Assembly: GCA_027186245.1 (NCBI GenBank)
Contig: CP114481.1
Coordinates: forward strand, 43,493,501-43,557,500
Source: Coriaria nepalensis
Taxonomy: Eukaryota > Streptophyta > Magnoliopsida > Cucurbitales > Coriariaceae
Direction: 5' to 3'
DNA length: 64,000 nt
Made by a program: the position numbers and the translations under genes. The notes under the pieces are model-generated. The model did not search any database. It was not told where the DNA came from and was given only the letters and a program-made list of their open reading frames with translations. Each line of letters opens with the position of its first letter. Positions within the stretch are counted from its first letter, which is position 1. This document shows, in pieces, positions 23,489 through 36,245 of the stretch.

Positions 23489-24357
23489 ACACTTTCCTTG
23501 CATTGATTATTTGCAAGCTAATCACAAAACTTGAGTTTGTAGTGCAAAAATAGAATGCGTTCGACTTGCTTTGAAATAAGTTATTGACTTGAAATGACTC
23601 ATTGAATTGATTGTAAGGTTAAACGAATGCACACTTTCCTTCCATTGATCATTTGCAAGTTATGCACAAAACTTGTGTTTGTAGTGCAAAAATAGAATGC
23701 GTTTGACTTGCTTTGAAAGAAGATATTGAGTTGAAATGACTCATTGAAACGATTTTAAAGTTAAAGGAATGGACAGTTTCCTTGCAATGATCATTTGCAA
23801 GTTATGCACAAAACTTGTGTTTGTAGTGAAAAAATGGAATTCATTCGAATTGCTTTGAAAGAAGATATTGACTTGAAATGACTCATTGAAATGATTTTAA
23901 GGTTAAACGAGTGGACACTTTCCTTGCATTGATTATTTGCAAGCTAATCACAAAACTTGAGTTTGTAGTGCAAAAATAGAATGCGTTCGACTTGCTTTGA
24001 AATAAGTTATTGACTTGAAATGACTCATTGAATTGATTGTAAGGTTAAACGAATGCACACTTTCCTTCCATTGATCATTTGCAAGTTATGCACAAAACTT
24101 GTGTTTGTAGTGCAAAAATAGAATGCGTTTGACTTGCTTTGAAAGAAGATATTGAGTTGAAATGACTCATTGAAACGATTTTAAAGTTAAAGGAATGGAC
24201 AGTTTCCTTGCAATGATCATTTGCAAGTTATGCACAAAACTTGTGTTTGTAGTGAAAAAATGGAATTCATTCGAATTGCTTTGAAAGAAGATATTGACTT
24301 GAAATGACTCATTGAAATGATTTTAAGGTTAAACGAGTGGACACTTTCCTTGCATTG
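23489..24357. repeat. 426-bp (3-mer) tandem duplication
   Basis: GCTAATCACAAAAC recurs 426 bp apart (23,517 and 23,943). Rare variants TTGAATTGATTG, CTTCCATTGATC, AAAGTTAAAGGAATGG, ACAGTTTCC, AAAAATGGAATTCATTCG and AAACGAGTGG occur in both copies. No difference between copies was seen by eye. The duplication sits exactly where HOR copy 4 breaks off. Confidence 0.88.
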
Positions 24358-26094
24358 ATCATTTGCAACTTATGCACAAAACTTGTGTTTGTAGTGCAAA
24401 AATAGAATTCGTCCGACTTGCTCTGAAATAAGTTATTGACCTGAAATGACTCATTGAAATGATTTTAAGTTTAAACGAATGCACACTTTCCTTGCATTAA
24501 TCATTTGCAACTTATGCACAAAAGTTGTGTTTGTAGTGCAAAAATAGAATTCGTTCGACTTGCTTTGAAATAAGTTATTGACTTGAAATGACTCATTGAA
24601 ATGATTGTAAGGTTAAACGAATGCACACTTTCCTTGCATTGATCACTTGCAAGTTATGCACAAAAGTTCTGTTCGTAGTGCAAAAATAGAATTCGTTCGA
24701 CTGGCTTTGAAATATGTTATTGACTTGAAATCACTCATTGAAATGATTGTAAGGTTAAACGAATGCACACTTTCCTTGCATTGATCATTTGCAAGTTATG
24801 CACAAAAGTTGTGTTCGTAGTGCAAAAATAGAATTCGTTCGAGTGCCTTTGAAATAAGTTATTGACTTGAAATGACTCATTGAAATGATTTTAAGGTTAA
24901 ACGAATGCACACTTTCCTTGCAATGATCATTTGCAAGTTATGCACAAAACTTGAGTTTGTAGTGCAAAAATAGAATTCGTTCGACTTGCTTTGAAATATG
25001 TTATTGACTTGAAATCACTCATTGAAATGATTGTAAGGTTAAACGAATGCACACTTTCCTTGCATTGATCATTTGCAAGTTATGCACAAAAGTTCTGTTC
25101 GTAGTGCAAAAATAGAATTCGTTCGAGTGCCTTTGAAATAAGTTATTGACTTGAAATGACTCATTGAAAAGATTTTAAGGTTCAACAAATGCACACTTTG
25201 CTTGCATTGATCATTTGCAAATTATGCACAAAACTTGTGTTAGTAGTGCAAAAATAGAATTCGTTCGACTTGCTTTGAAATATGTTAAAGATTTGAAATC
25301 ACTCATTGAAATAATTATAAGGTTAAACGAATGCACACTTTCCTTGCATTGATCATTTGCAAGTTATGCACAAAACTTGTGTTTGTAGTGCAAAAATAGA
25401 ATGCGTTTGACTTGCTTTGAAAGAAGATATTGAGTTGACATGACTCATTGAAATGATTTTAAGGTTAAACGAATGGACACTTTCCTTGCATTGATGATTT
25501 GCAAGTTATGCACAAAACTTGTGTTTGTAGTGCAAAAATAGATTGCGTTCGACTTGCTTTGAAATAAGTTATTGACTTGAAATGACTCATTGAAATGATT
25601 TTAAGGTTAAACGAATGCACACTTTCCTTGCATTGATCATTTGCAAGTTACGCACAAAAGTTGTGTTTGTAGTGAAAAAATAGAATTCGTTCGAATTGCT
25701 TTGAAAGAAGATATTGACTTGTAATGACTCATTGAAATGATTGTAAAGTTAAACGAATGCACACTTTGCTTGCATTGATCATTTGCAAGTTATGCACAAA
25801 ACTTGTGTTTGTAATGCAAAAATAGAATGCGTTTGACTTGCCTTGAAAGAAGATATTGAGTTGAAATGACTCTTTGAAACGATTTTAAAGTTAAACGAAT
25901 GGACACTTTCCTTGCAATGATCATTTGCAAGTTATGCACAAAACTTGTGTTTGTAGTGAAAAAATGGAATTCATTCGAATTGCTTTGAAAGAAGATATTG
26001 ACTTGAAATGACTCATTGAAATGATTTTAAGGTTAAACGAATGGACACTTTCCTTGCATTGATCATTTGCAACTTATGCACAAAACTTGTGTTT
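24358..26094. repeat. Mosaic stretch with a fifth partial copy of the 15-mer HOR
   Basis: From about 24,680 to 25,650 the markers CGACTGGC, GTTCGAGTGCC, AAAGTTCTGTTCG, GTTAAAGATTTG (25,277) and AATAGATTGCG (25,541) follow in the same order as in the 13-23.5 kb HOR, 1,988 bp after those of copy 4. The flanks carry GTCCGACTTGCTCTG monomers (24,411 and 26,115, 1,704 bp apart) of the kind that build the next block. Confidence 0.78.
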
Positions 26095-28082
26095 GTAGTG
26101 CAAAAATAGAATTCGTCCGACTTGCTCTGAAATAAGTTATTGACCTGAAATGACTCATTGAAATGATTTTAAGTTTAAACGAATGCACACTTTCCTTGCA
26201 TTAATCATTTGCAACTTATGCACAAAAGTTGTGTTTGTAGTGAAAAAGTAGAATTCGTTCGAATTGCTTTGAAAGAAGATATTGAGTTGAAAGGACTCAT
26301 TGAAATTATATTAAGGTTAAACGAATGGAAACTTTCCTTGCAATGATCATTTGCAAGTTATGCACCAAACTTGTGTTAGTAGTGCAAAAATAGAATTCGT
26401 TCGACTTGCTTTGAAATATGTTATTGACTTGAAATCACTCATTGAAATGATTGTAAGGTTAAACGAATGCACACTTTCCTTGCATTGATCATTTGCAAGT
26501 TATGCACAAAAGTTCTGTTCGTAGTGCAAAAATAGAATTCGTTCGAGTGCCTTTGAAATAAGTTATTGACTTGAAATGACTCATTGAAAAGATTTTAAGG
26601 TTCAACGAATGCACACTTTGCTTGCATTGATCATTTGCAAATTATGCACAAAACTTGTGTTAGTAGTGCAAAAATAGAATTCGTTCGACTTGATTTGAAA
26701 TATGTTAAAGATTTGAAATCACTCATTGAAATAATTGTAAGGTTAAACGACTGCACACTTTCCTTGCATTGATCATTTGCAAGTTATGCACAAAACTTGT
26801 GTTTGTAGTGCAAAAATAGAATGCGTTTGACTTGCTTTGAAAGAAGATATTGAGTTGACATGACTCATTGAAATGATTTTAAGGTTAAACGAATGGACAC
26901 TTTCCTTGCAATGATCATTTGCATGTTATGCACAAAACTTGTGTTAGTAGTGCAAAAATAGAATACGTTCGACTTGCTTTGAAATATGTTATTGATTTGA
27001 AATCACTCATTGAAATGATTGTAAGGTTAAACGAATGCACACTTTACTTGCATTCATCATTTGCAAGTTATGCACAAAAGTTGTGTTCGTAGTGCAAAAA
27101 TAGAATTCGTTCGAGTGCCTTTGAAATAAGTTATTGACTTGAAATGACTCATTGAAAAGATTTTAAGGTTCAACGAATGCACACTTTGCTTGCATTGATC
27201 ATTTGCAAGTTATGCACAAAACTTGTGTCAGTAGTGCAAAAATAGAATTCGTTCGACTTGCTTTGAAATATGTTATTTACTTAAAATCACTCATTGAAAT
27301 GATTGTAAGGTTAAACGACTGCACACTTTCCTTGCATTGATCATTTGCAAGTTATGCACAAAACTTGTGTTTGTAGTGCAAAAATAGAATGCGTTCGAAT
27401 TGCTTTGAAAGAAGATATTGACTTGAAATGACTCATTGGAATGATTTTAAGGTTAAACGAATGCACACTGTCCTTGCATTAATAATTTGCAAGTTATGCA
27501 CAAAACTTGTGTTTGTAGTGCAAAAATAGAATGCGTTCGACTTGCTTTGAAATAAGTTATTGACTTGAAATGACTCATTGAAATGATTTTAAGGTTAAAT
27601 GAATGCACACTTTCCTTGCATTGATCATTTGCAAGTTATGCACAAAACTTGTGTTTGTAGTGAAAAAATAGAATTCGTTCGAATTGCTTTGAAAGAAGAT
27701 ATTGATATGAAATGACTCATTGAAATGATTTTAAGGTTCAACGAATGCACACTTTCCTTGCATTGATCATTTGCAACTTATGCACAAAACTTGTGTTTGT
27801 AGTGCAAAAATAGAATTCGTCCGACTTGCTCTGAAATAAGTTATTGACCTGAAATGACTCATTGAAATGATTTTAAGTTTAAACGAATGCACACTTTCCT
27901 TGCATTAATCATTTGCAACTTATGCACAAAAGTTGTGTTTGTAGTGAAAAAGTAGAATTCGTTCGAATTGCTTTGAAAGAAGATATTTAGTTGAAAGGAC
28001 TCATTGAAATTATATTAAGGTTAAACGAATGGAAACTTTCCTTGCAATGATCATTTGCAAGTTATGCACCAAACTTGTGTTA
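26095..28082. repeat. 14-mer HOR, copy 1 (1,988 bp)
   Basis: Markers in order: GTCCGACTTGCTCTG, TTGAAAGGACTC, AAAGTTCTGTTCG, CTTGATTTGAAATATG with GTTAAAGATTTG (26,691), TTTGCATGTTATGC, TTTACTTGCATTCATC, GTGTCAGTAGTG, CATTGGAATG (27,435), CACTGTCC, ATTAATAATTTGC and TTGATATGAAATG. Equivalent markers recur 1,988 bp on. Confidence 0.85.
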
Positions 28083-30638
28083 GTAGTGCAAAAATAGAAT
28101 TCGTCCGACTTGCTTTGAAATAAGTTATTGACCTGAAATGACTCATTGAAATGATTTTAAGTTTAAACGAATGCACACTTTCCTTGCATTGATCATTTGC
28201 AACTTATGCACAAAAGTTGTGTTTGTAGTGAAAAAGTAGAATTCGTTCGAATTGCTTTGAAAGAAGATATTGAGTTGAAAGGACTCATTGAAATTATATT
28301 AAGGTTAAACGAATGGAAACTTTCCTTGCAATGATCATTTGCAAGTTATGCACCAAACTTGTGTTAGTAGTGCAAAAATAGAATTTGTTCGACTTGCTTT
28401 GAAATATGTTATTGACTTGAAATCACTCATTGAAATGATTGTAAGGTTAAACGAATGCACACTTTCCTTGCATTGATCATTTGCAAGTTATGCACAAAAG
28501 TTCTGTTCGTAGTGCAAAAATAGAATTCGTTCGAGTGCCTTTGAAATAAGTTATTGACTTGAAATGACTCATTGAAAAGATTTTAAGGTTCAACGAATGC
28601 ACACTTTGCTTGCATTGATCATTTGCAAATTATGCACAAAACTTGTGTTAGTAGTGCAAAAATAGAATTCGTTCGACTTGATTTGAAATATGTTAAAGAT
28701 TTGAAATCACTCATTGAAATAATTGTAAGGTTAAACGAATGCACACTTTCCTTGCATTGATCATTTGCAAGTTATGCACAAAACTTGTGTTTGTAGTGCA
28801 AAAATAGAATGCGTTTGACTTGCTTTGAAAGAAGATATTGAGTTGACATGACTCATTGAAATGATTTTAAGGTTAAACGAATGGACACTTTCCTTGCAAT
28901 GATCATTTGCATGTTATGCACAAAACTTGTGTTAGTAGTGCAAAAATAGAATACGTTCGACTTGCTTTGAAATATGTTATTGACTTGAAATCACTCATTG
29001 AAATGATTGTAAGGTTAAACGAATGCACACTTTACTTGCATTGATCATTTGCAAGTTATGCACAAAAGTTCTGTTCGTAGTGCAAAAATAGAATTCGTTC
29101 GAGTGCCTTTGAAATAAGTTATTGACTTGAAATGACTCATTGAAAAGATTTTAAGGTTCAACGAATGCACACTTTGCTTGCATTGATCATTTGCAAATTA
29201 TGCACAAAACTTGTGTTAGTAGTGCAAAAATAGAATTCGTTCGACTTGATTTGAAATATGTTAAAGATTTGAAATCACTCATTGAAATAATTGTAAGGTT
29301 AAACGAATGCACACTTTCCTTGCATTGATCATTTGCAAGTTATGCACAAAACTTGTGTTTGTAGTGCAAAAATAGAATGCGTTTGACTTGCTTTGAAAGA
29401 AGATATTGAGTTGACATGACTCATTGAAATGATTTTAAGGTTAAACGAATGGACACTTTCCTTGCAATGATCATTTGCATGTTATGCACAAAACTTGTGT
29501 TAGTAGTGCAAAAATAGAATACGTTCGACTTGCTTTGAAATATGTTATTGATTTGAAATCACTCATTGAAATGATTGTAAGGTTAAACGAATGCACACTT
29601 TACTTGCATTCATCATTTGCAAGTTATGCACAAAAGTTGTGTTCGTAGTGCAAAAATAGAATTCGTTCGAGTGCCTTTGAAATAAGTTATTGACTTGAAA
29701 TGACTCATTGAAAAGATTTTAAGGTTCAACGAATGCACACTTTGCTTGCATTGATCATTTGCAAGTTATGCACAAAACTTGTGTCAGTAGTGCAAAAATA
29801 GAATTCGTTCGACTTGCTTTGAAATATGTTATTTACTTAAAATCACTCATTGAAATGATTGTAAGGTTAAACGACTGCACACTTTCCTTGCATTGATCAT
29901 TTGCAAGTTATGCACAAAACTTGTGTTTGTAGTGCAAAAATAGAATGCGTTCGAATTGCTTTGAAAGAAGATATTGACTTGAAATGACTCATTGGAATGA
30001 TTTTAAGGTTAAACGAATGCACACTGTCCTTGCATTAATAATTTGCAAGTTATGCACAAAACTTGTGTTTGTAGTGCAAAAATAGAATGCGTTCGACTTG
30101 CTTTGAAATAAGTTATTGACTTGAAATGACTCATTGAAATGATTTTAAGGTTAAATGAATGCACACTTTCCTTGCATTGATCATTTGCAAGTTATGCACA
30201 AAACTTGTGTTTGTAGTGAAAAAATAGAATTCGTTCGAATTGCTTTGAAAGAAGATATTGATATGAAATGACTCATTGAAATGATTTTAAGGTTCAACGA
30301 ATGCACACTTTCCTTGCATTGATCATTTGCAACTTATGCACAAAACTTGTGTTTGTAGTGCAAAAATAGAATTCGTCCGACTTGCTCTGAAATAAGTTAT
30401 TGACCTGAAATGACTCATTGAAATGATTTTAAGTTTAAACGAATGCACACTTTCCTTGCATTAATCATTTGCAACTTATGCACAAAAGTTGTGTTTGTAG
30501 TGAAAAAGTAGAATTCGTTCGAATTGCTTTGAAAGAAGATATTTAGTTGAAAGGACTCATTGAAATTATATTAAGGTTAAACGAATGGAAACTTTCCTTG
30601 CAATGATCATTTGCAAGTTATGCACCAAACTTGTGTTA
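28083..30638. repeat. 14-mer HOR, copy 2, enlarged to 18 monomers (2,556 bp)
   Basis: Same order as copy 1, with one four-monomer stretch present twice (28,470-29,606). The CATTGGAATG marker consequently falls 2,556 bp after that of copy 1, exactly 18 monomers. Confidence 0.85.
28470..29606. repeat. 568-bp (4-mer) duplication inside HOR copy 2
   Basis: AAAGTTCTGTTCG (about 28,498 and 29,066) and CTTGATTTGAAATATG (28,679 and 29,247) each recur 568 bp apart, which is four monomers. The second set ends with the CATTCATC and ATTGATTTGAAATC variants typical of copy 1. Confidence 0.85.
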
Positions 30639-32860
30639 GTAGTGCAAAAATAGAATTCGTCCGACTTGCTTTGAAATAAGTTATTGACCTGAAATGACTC
30701 ATTGAAATGATTTTAAGTTTAAACGAATGCACACTTTCCTTGCATTGATCATTTGCAACTTATGCACAAAAGTTGTGTTTGTAGTGAAAAAGTAGAATTC
30801 GTTCGAATTGCTTTGAAAGAAGATATTGAGTTGAAAGGACTCATTGAAATTATATTAAGGTTAAACGAATGGAAACTTTCCTTGCAATGATCATTTGCAA
30901 GTTATGCACCAAACTTGTGTTAGTAGTGCAAAAATAGAATTTGTTCGACTTGCTTTGAAATATGTTATTGACTTGAAATCACTCATTGAAATGATTGTAA
31001 GGTTAAACGAATGCACACTTTCCTTGCATTGATCATTTGCAAGTTATGCACAAAAGTTCTGTTCGTAGTGCAAAAATAGAATTCGTTCGAGTGCCTTTGA
31101 AATAAGTTATTGACTTGAAATGACTCATTGAAAAGATTTTAAGGTTCAACGAATGCACACTTTGCTTGCATTGATCATTTGCAAATTATGCACAAAACTT
31201 GTGTTAGTAGTGCAAAAATAGAATTCATTCGATTTGCTTTGAAATATGTTAAAGATTTGAAATCACTCATTGAAATAATTGTAAGGTTAAACGAATGCAC
31301 ACTTTCCTTGCATTGATCATTTGCAAGTTATGCACAAAACTTGTGTTTGTAGTGCAAAAATAGAATGCGTTTGACTTGCTTTGAAAGAAGATATTGAGTT
31401 GACATGACTCATTGAAATGATTTTAAGGTTAAACGAATGGACACTTTCCTTGCAATGATCATTTGCATGTTATGCACAAAACTTGTGTTAGTAGTGCAAA
31501 AATAGAATACGTTCGACTTGCTTTGAAATATGTTATTGATTTGAAATCACTCATTGAAATGATTGTAAGGTTAAACAAATGCACACTTTCCTTGCATTCA
31601 TCATTTGCAAGTTATGCACAAAAGTTGTGTTCGTAGTGCAAAAATAGAATTCGTTCGAGTGCCTTTGAAATAAGTTATTGACTTGAAATGACTCATTGAA
31701 AAGATTTTAAGGTTCAACGAATGCACACTTTGCTTGCATTGATCATTTGCAAGTTATGCACAAAACTTGTGTCAGTAGTGCAAAAATAGAATTCGTTCGA
31801 CTTGCTTTGAAATATGTTATTTACTTGAAATCACTCATTGAAATGATTGTAAGGTTAAACGAATGCACACTTTCCTTGCATTGATCATTTGCAAGTTATG
31901 CACAAAACTTGTGTTTGTAGTGCAAAAATAGAATGCGTTCGAATTGCTTTGAAAGAAGATATTGACTTGAAATGACTCATTGGAATGATTTTAAGGTTAA
32001 ACGAATGCACACTGTCCTTGCATTACTAATTTGCAAGTTATGCACAAAACTTGTGTTTGTAGTGCAAAAATAGAATGCGTTCGACTTGCTTTGAAATAAG
32101 TTATTGACTTGAAATGACTCATTGAAATGATTTTAAGGTTAAATGAATGCACACTTTCCTTGCATTGATCATTTGCAAGTTATGCACAAAACTTGTGTTT
32201 GTAGTGAAAAAATAGAATTCGTTCGAATTGCTTTGAAAGAAGATATTGATATGAAATGACTCATTGAAATGATTTTAAGGTTCAACGAATGCACACTTTC
32301 CTTGCATTGATCATTTGCAACTTATGCACGAAACTTGTGTTTGTAGTGCAAAAATAGAATTCGTCCGACTTGCTCTGAAATAAGTTATTGACCTGAAATG
32401 ACTCATTGAAATGATTTTAAGTTTAAACGAATGCACACTTTCCTTGCATTAATCATTTGCAACTTATGCACGAAAGTTGTGTTTGTAGTGAAAAAGTAGA
32501 ATTCGTTCGAATTGCTTTGAAAGAAGATATTGAGTTGAAAGGACTCATTGAAATTATATTAAGGTTAAACGAATGGAAACTTTCCTTGCAATGATCATTT
32601 GCAAGTTATGCACCAAACTTGTGTTAGTAGTGCAAAAATAGAATTCGTCCGACTTGCTTTGAAATAAGTTATTGACCTGAAATGACTCATTGAAATGATT
32701 TTAAGTTTAAACGAATGCACACTTTCCTTGCATTGATCATTTGCAACTTATGCACAAAAGTTGTGTTTGTAGTGAAAAAGTAGAATTCGTTCGAATTGCT
32801 TTGAAAGAAGATATTGAGTTGAAAGGACTCATTGAAATTATATTAAGGTTAAACGAATGC
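30639..32860. repeat. 14-mer HOR, copy 3 and start of copy 4
   Basis: Copy 3 covers about 30,639-32,626, and GTCCGACTTG at 30,659 recurs at 32,647, 1,988 bp on. Copy 4 stops after about 230 bp, at a shortened monomer. Copy 3 has its own changes, such as GAATTCATTCGATTTGC near 31,225 and TGCACGAAAC near 32,330. Confidence 0.85.
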
Positions 32861-32980
32861 ACATTTTCCTTGCATTGATCATTTGCAAGTTAGTGCAAAA
32901 ATAGAATGCGTTCGACTTGCTTTGAAACAAGTTATTGACTTGAAATGACTCATTGAAATGATTTTAAGGTTAAACGAATA
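32860..32980. repeat. Shortened monomer of 121 bp
   Basis: GCAAGTTA joins directly to GTGCAAAAATAG at about 32,885-32,905. The 21 bp that hold the end of the first dyad region and all of CACAA-AAC-TTGTG are missing. The same deletion occurs at about 35,510-35,530 as part of the segmental duplication. Confidence 0.85.
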
Positions 32981-33620
32981 CACACTTTCCTTCCATTTAT
33001 CATTTGCAAGTTATGCACAAAAGTTGTGTTTGTAGTGAAAAAATAGAATTCGTTCGAATTGCTTTGAAAGAAGATATTGAGTTGAAATGACTCATTGAAA
33101 TCATTTTAAGGTTAAACGAATGGACACTTTCCTTGCATTGATGATTTGCAAGTTATGCACAAAACTTGTGTTTGTAGTGAAAAAATAGAATGCGTTCGAC
33201 TTGCTTTGAAATAAGTTATTGACTTGAAATGACTCATTGAAATGATTTTATGGTTAAACGAATGCACACTTTCCTTGCATTGATCATTTGCAAGTTATGC
33301 ACAAAACTTGTGTTTGTATTGAAAAAATGGAATGCGTTCGACTTGCTTTGAAATAAGTTATTGACTTGAAATGACTCATTGAAATGATTTTATGGTTAAA
33401 CGAATGCACAATTTCCTTGCATTGATCATTTGCAAGTTATGCACAAAACTTGTGTTTGTAGTTAAAAAATGGAATTCATTCGAATTGCTTTGAAAGAAGA
33501 TATTGAGTTGAAATGACTCATTGAAATGATTTTAAGGTTAAACGAATGGACACTTTCCGTGCAATGATCATTTGCAAGTTATGCAGAAAACTTGAGTTTG
33601 TAGTGCAAAAATAGAATGCG
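32861..33620. repeat. Segmental duplication, copy 1 (offset 2,625 bp)
   Basis: Begins with a 121-bp monomer and continues through CCTTCCATTTATC, GTATTGAAAAAATGG, AAAAAATGGAATTCATTCG and TTATGCAGAAAAC. The same series lies at 35,486-36,245 with a constant offset of 2,625 bp. Confidence 0.85.
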
Positions 33621-33789
33621 TTCGACTTGCTTTGAAATAAGTTATTGACTTGAAATGACTCATTGAAATGATTTTAAGGTTAAACGAATGCACACTTTCC
33701 TTGCATTGATCATTTGCAAGTTATGCACAAAACTTGTGTTTGTAGTGCAAAAATAGAATGCGGTCGACTTGCTTCGAAATAAGTTATTG

Positions 33790-34360
33790 ACTTGAAATGA
33801 CTCATTGAAATGATTTTATGGTTAAACGAATGCACACTTTCCTTGCATTGATCATTTGCAAGTTATGCACAAAAGTTGGGTTTGTAGTGAAAAAGTAGAA
33901 TTCGTTCGAATTGCTTTGAAAGAAGGTATTGAGTTGAAATGACTCATTGAAATGATTTTAAGGTTAAACGAACGGACACTTTCCTTGCAATGATCATTTG
34001 CAAGTAATGCACAAAACTTGTGTTTGTAGTGCAAAAATAGAATTCGTTCGACTTGCTTTGAAATAAGTTCTTGACTTGAAATGACTCATTGAAATGATTT
34101 TATGGTTAAACGAATGCACACTTTCCTTGCATTGATCATTTGCAACTTACGCACAAAAGTTGGGTTTGTAGTGAAAAAGTAGAATTCGTTCGAATTGCTT
34201 TGAAAGAAGGTATTGAGTTGAAATGACTCATTGAAATGATTTTAAGGTTAAACGAACGGACACTTTCCTTGCAATGATCATTTGCAAGTAATGCACAAAA
34301 CTTGTGTTTGTAGTGCAAAAATAGAATTCGTTCGACTTGCTTTGAAATAAGTTATTGACT
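33790..34360. repeat. 284-bp (2-mer) tandem duplication
   Basis: The rare variants AAAGTTGGGTTTG, GAAGGTATTGAG, AAACGAACGG and GCAAGTAATGC occur in both halves, 284 bp apart. Few differences are seen, among them GCAACTTACGC in the second half. Confidence 0.85.
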
Positions 34361-34992
34361 TGAAATGACTCATTGAAATGATTTTAAGGTTAAACGAATG
34401 CACACTTTCCTTGCATTGATCATTTCCAAGTTATACACAAAAGTTGTGTTTGTAGTGAAAAAATAGAATTCGTTCGAATTGCTTTCAAAGAAGATATTGA
34501 GTTGAAATGACTCATTGAAATGATTTTAAGGTTAAACGAATGCACACTTTCCTTGCAATTATCATTTGCAAGTTATGCACAAAACTTGTGTTTGTATTGA
34601 AAAAATGGAATGCGTTCGACTTGCTTTGAAATAAGTTATTGACTTGAAATGACTCATTGAAATGATTTTATGGTTAAACGAATGCACACTTTCCTTGCAT
34701 TGATCATTTGCTAGTTATGCACAAAACTTGGGTTTGTAGTGCAAAAATAGAATTTGTTCGACCTGCTTTGAAATAAGTTGTTGACTTGGAATGACTCATT
34801 GAAATGATTTTAAGGTTAAACGAATGGACACATTCCTTACATTGATCATTTGCAAGTTATGCACAAAACTTGCGTTTGAAGTGCGAAAATACAATTCGTT
34901 CGACTTGCTTTGAAATAAGATATTGACTTGAAATGACTCAATGAAATGATTTTAAGGTTAAAAGAATGCACACTTTCCTTGCATTGGTCATT

Positions 34993-35083
34993 TCCAAGTT
35001 ATGCACAAAACTTGTGTTTGAAGTGTGAAAATAGAATTCGTTCGACTTGCTTTGAAATATGATATTTCCTTACATTGGTCGTT
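34993..35083. repeat. 91-bp truncated monomer, solitary copy in the left domain
   Basis: GAAGTGTGAAAATAG is followed by AAATATGATAT joined directly to TTCCTTACATTGG at 35,061. A 51-bp piece, including TGACTCA, is missing. The same junction recurs twelve times in the right domain. Here GTCGTTGC follows, a further one-base loss. Confidence 0.85.
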
Positions 35084-35485
35084 GCAAGTTATACACAAAT
35101 TTTGTGTTTGTAGTGCACAAATAGAATTCGTTCGACTTGCTTTGAAATAAGATATTGACTTGAAATGACTCATTGAAATGATTTTAATGTTCAGCGAATG
35201 CACACTTTCCTTGCATTTATTATTTGCAAGCTATGCACAAAACTTGTGTTTGTAGTGCAAAAATAGAATTCGTTCGACTTGCTTTGAAATAAGATATTGA
35301 CATGAAATGACTCATTGAAATGATTTTAAGGTTAAACGACTGCACATTTTGCTTGCATTGATCATTTGCAAGTTATGCACAAAACTTGTGTTTGTAGTGC
35401 AAAAATATAATTCGTTAGAATTGCTTTGAAAGAAGATATTGAGTTGAAATGACTCATTGAAATGATTTTCAGGTTAAACAAATGC

Positions 35486-36245
35486 ACATTTTCCTTGCAT
35501 TGATCATTTGCAAGTTAGTGCAAAAATAGAATGCGTTCGACTTGCTTTGAAACAAGTTATTGACTTGAAATGACTCATTGAAATGATATTAAGGTTAAAC
35601 GAATGCACACTTTCCTTCCATTTATCATTTGCAAGTTATGCACAAAAGTTGTGTTTGTAGTGAAAAAATAGAATTCGTTCGAATTGCTTTGAAAGAAGAT
35701 ATTGAGTTGAAATGACTCATTGAAATCATTTTAAGGTTAAACGAATGGACACTTTCCTTACATTGATGATTTGCAAGTTATGCACAAAACTTGTGTTTGT
35801 AGTGAAAAAATAGAATGCGTTCGACTTGCTTTGAAATAAGTTATTGACTTGAAATGACTCATTGAAATGATTTTATGGTTAAACGAATGCACACTTTCCT
35901 TGCATTGATCATTTGCAAGTTATGCACAAAACTTGTGTTTGTATTGAAAAAATGGAATGCGTTCGACTTGCTTTGAAATAAGTTATTGACTTGAAATGAC
36001 TCATTGAAATGATTTTATGGTTAAACGAATGCACACTTTCCTTGCATTGATCATTTGCAAGTTATGCACAAAACTTGTGTTTGTAGTGAAAAAATGGAAT
36101 TCATTCGAATTGCTTTGGAAGAAGATATTGAGTTGAAATGACTCATTGAAATGATTTTAAGGTTAAACGAATGGACACTTTCCTTGCAATGATCATTTGC
36201 AAGTTATGCAGAAAACTTGAGTTTGTAGTGCAAAAATAGAATGCG
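35486..36245. repeat. Segmental duplication, copy 2 (offset 2,625 bp)
   Basis: Partner of 32,861-33,620, including the same 121-bp monomer. It differs at scattered bases, for example CCTTACATTGATG near 35,757 and CTTTGGAAG near 36,113. Confidence 0.85.

Larger units (their letters stand above)
33621..35485. repeat. Variable satellite stretch with a dimer duplication and first right-type monomers
   Basis: About 13 monomers. A 284-bp dimer is duplicated at 33,790-34,360. From about 34,790 right-type features appear: TTGAAGTGCGAAAATAC, TTGAAGTGTGAAAATAG and one 91-bp monomer (35,061). The rest is ordinary satellite. Confidence 0.8.

Noticed and set aside
33852..34318. Two 60-codon minus-strand frames 284 bp apart (33,852-34,034 and 34,136-34,318)
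   Set aside because: They are the same satellite sequence carried by the 284-bp dimer duplication and have no start context or protein-family features.
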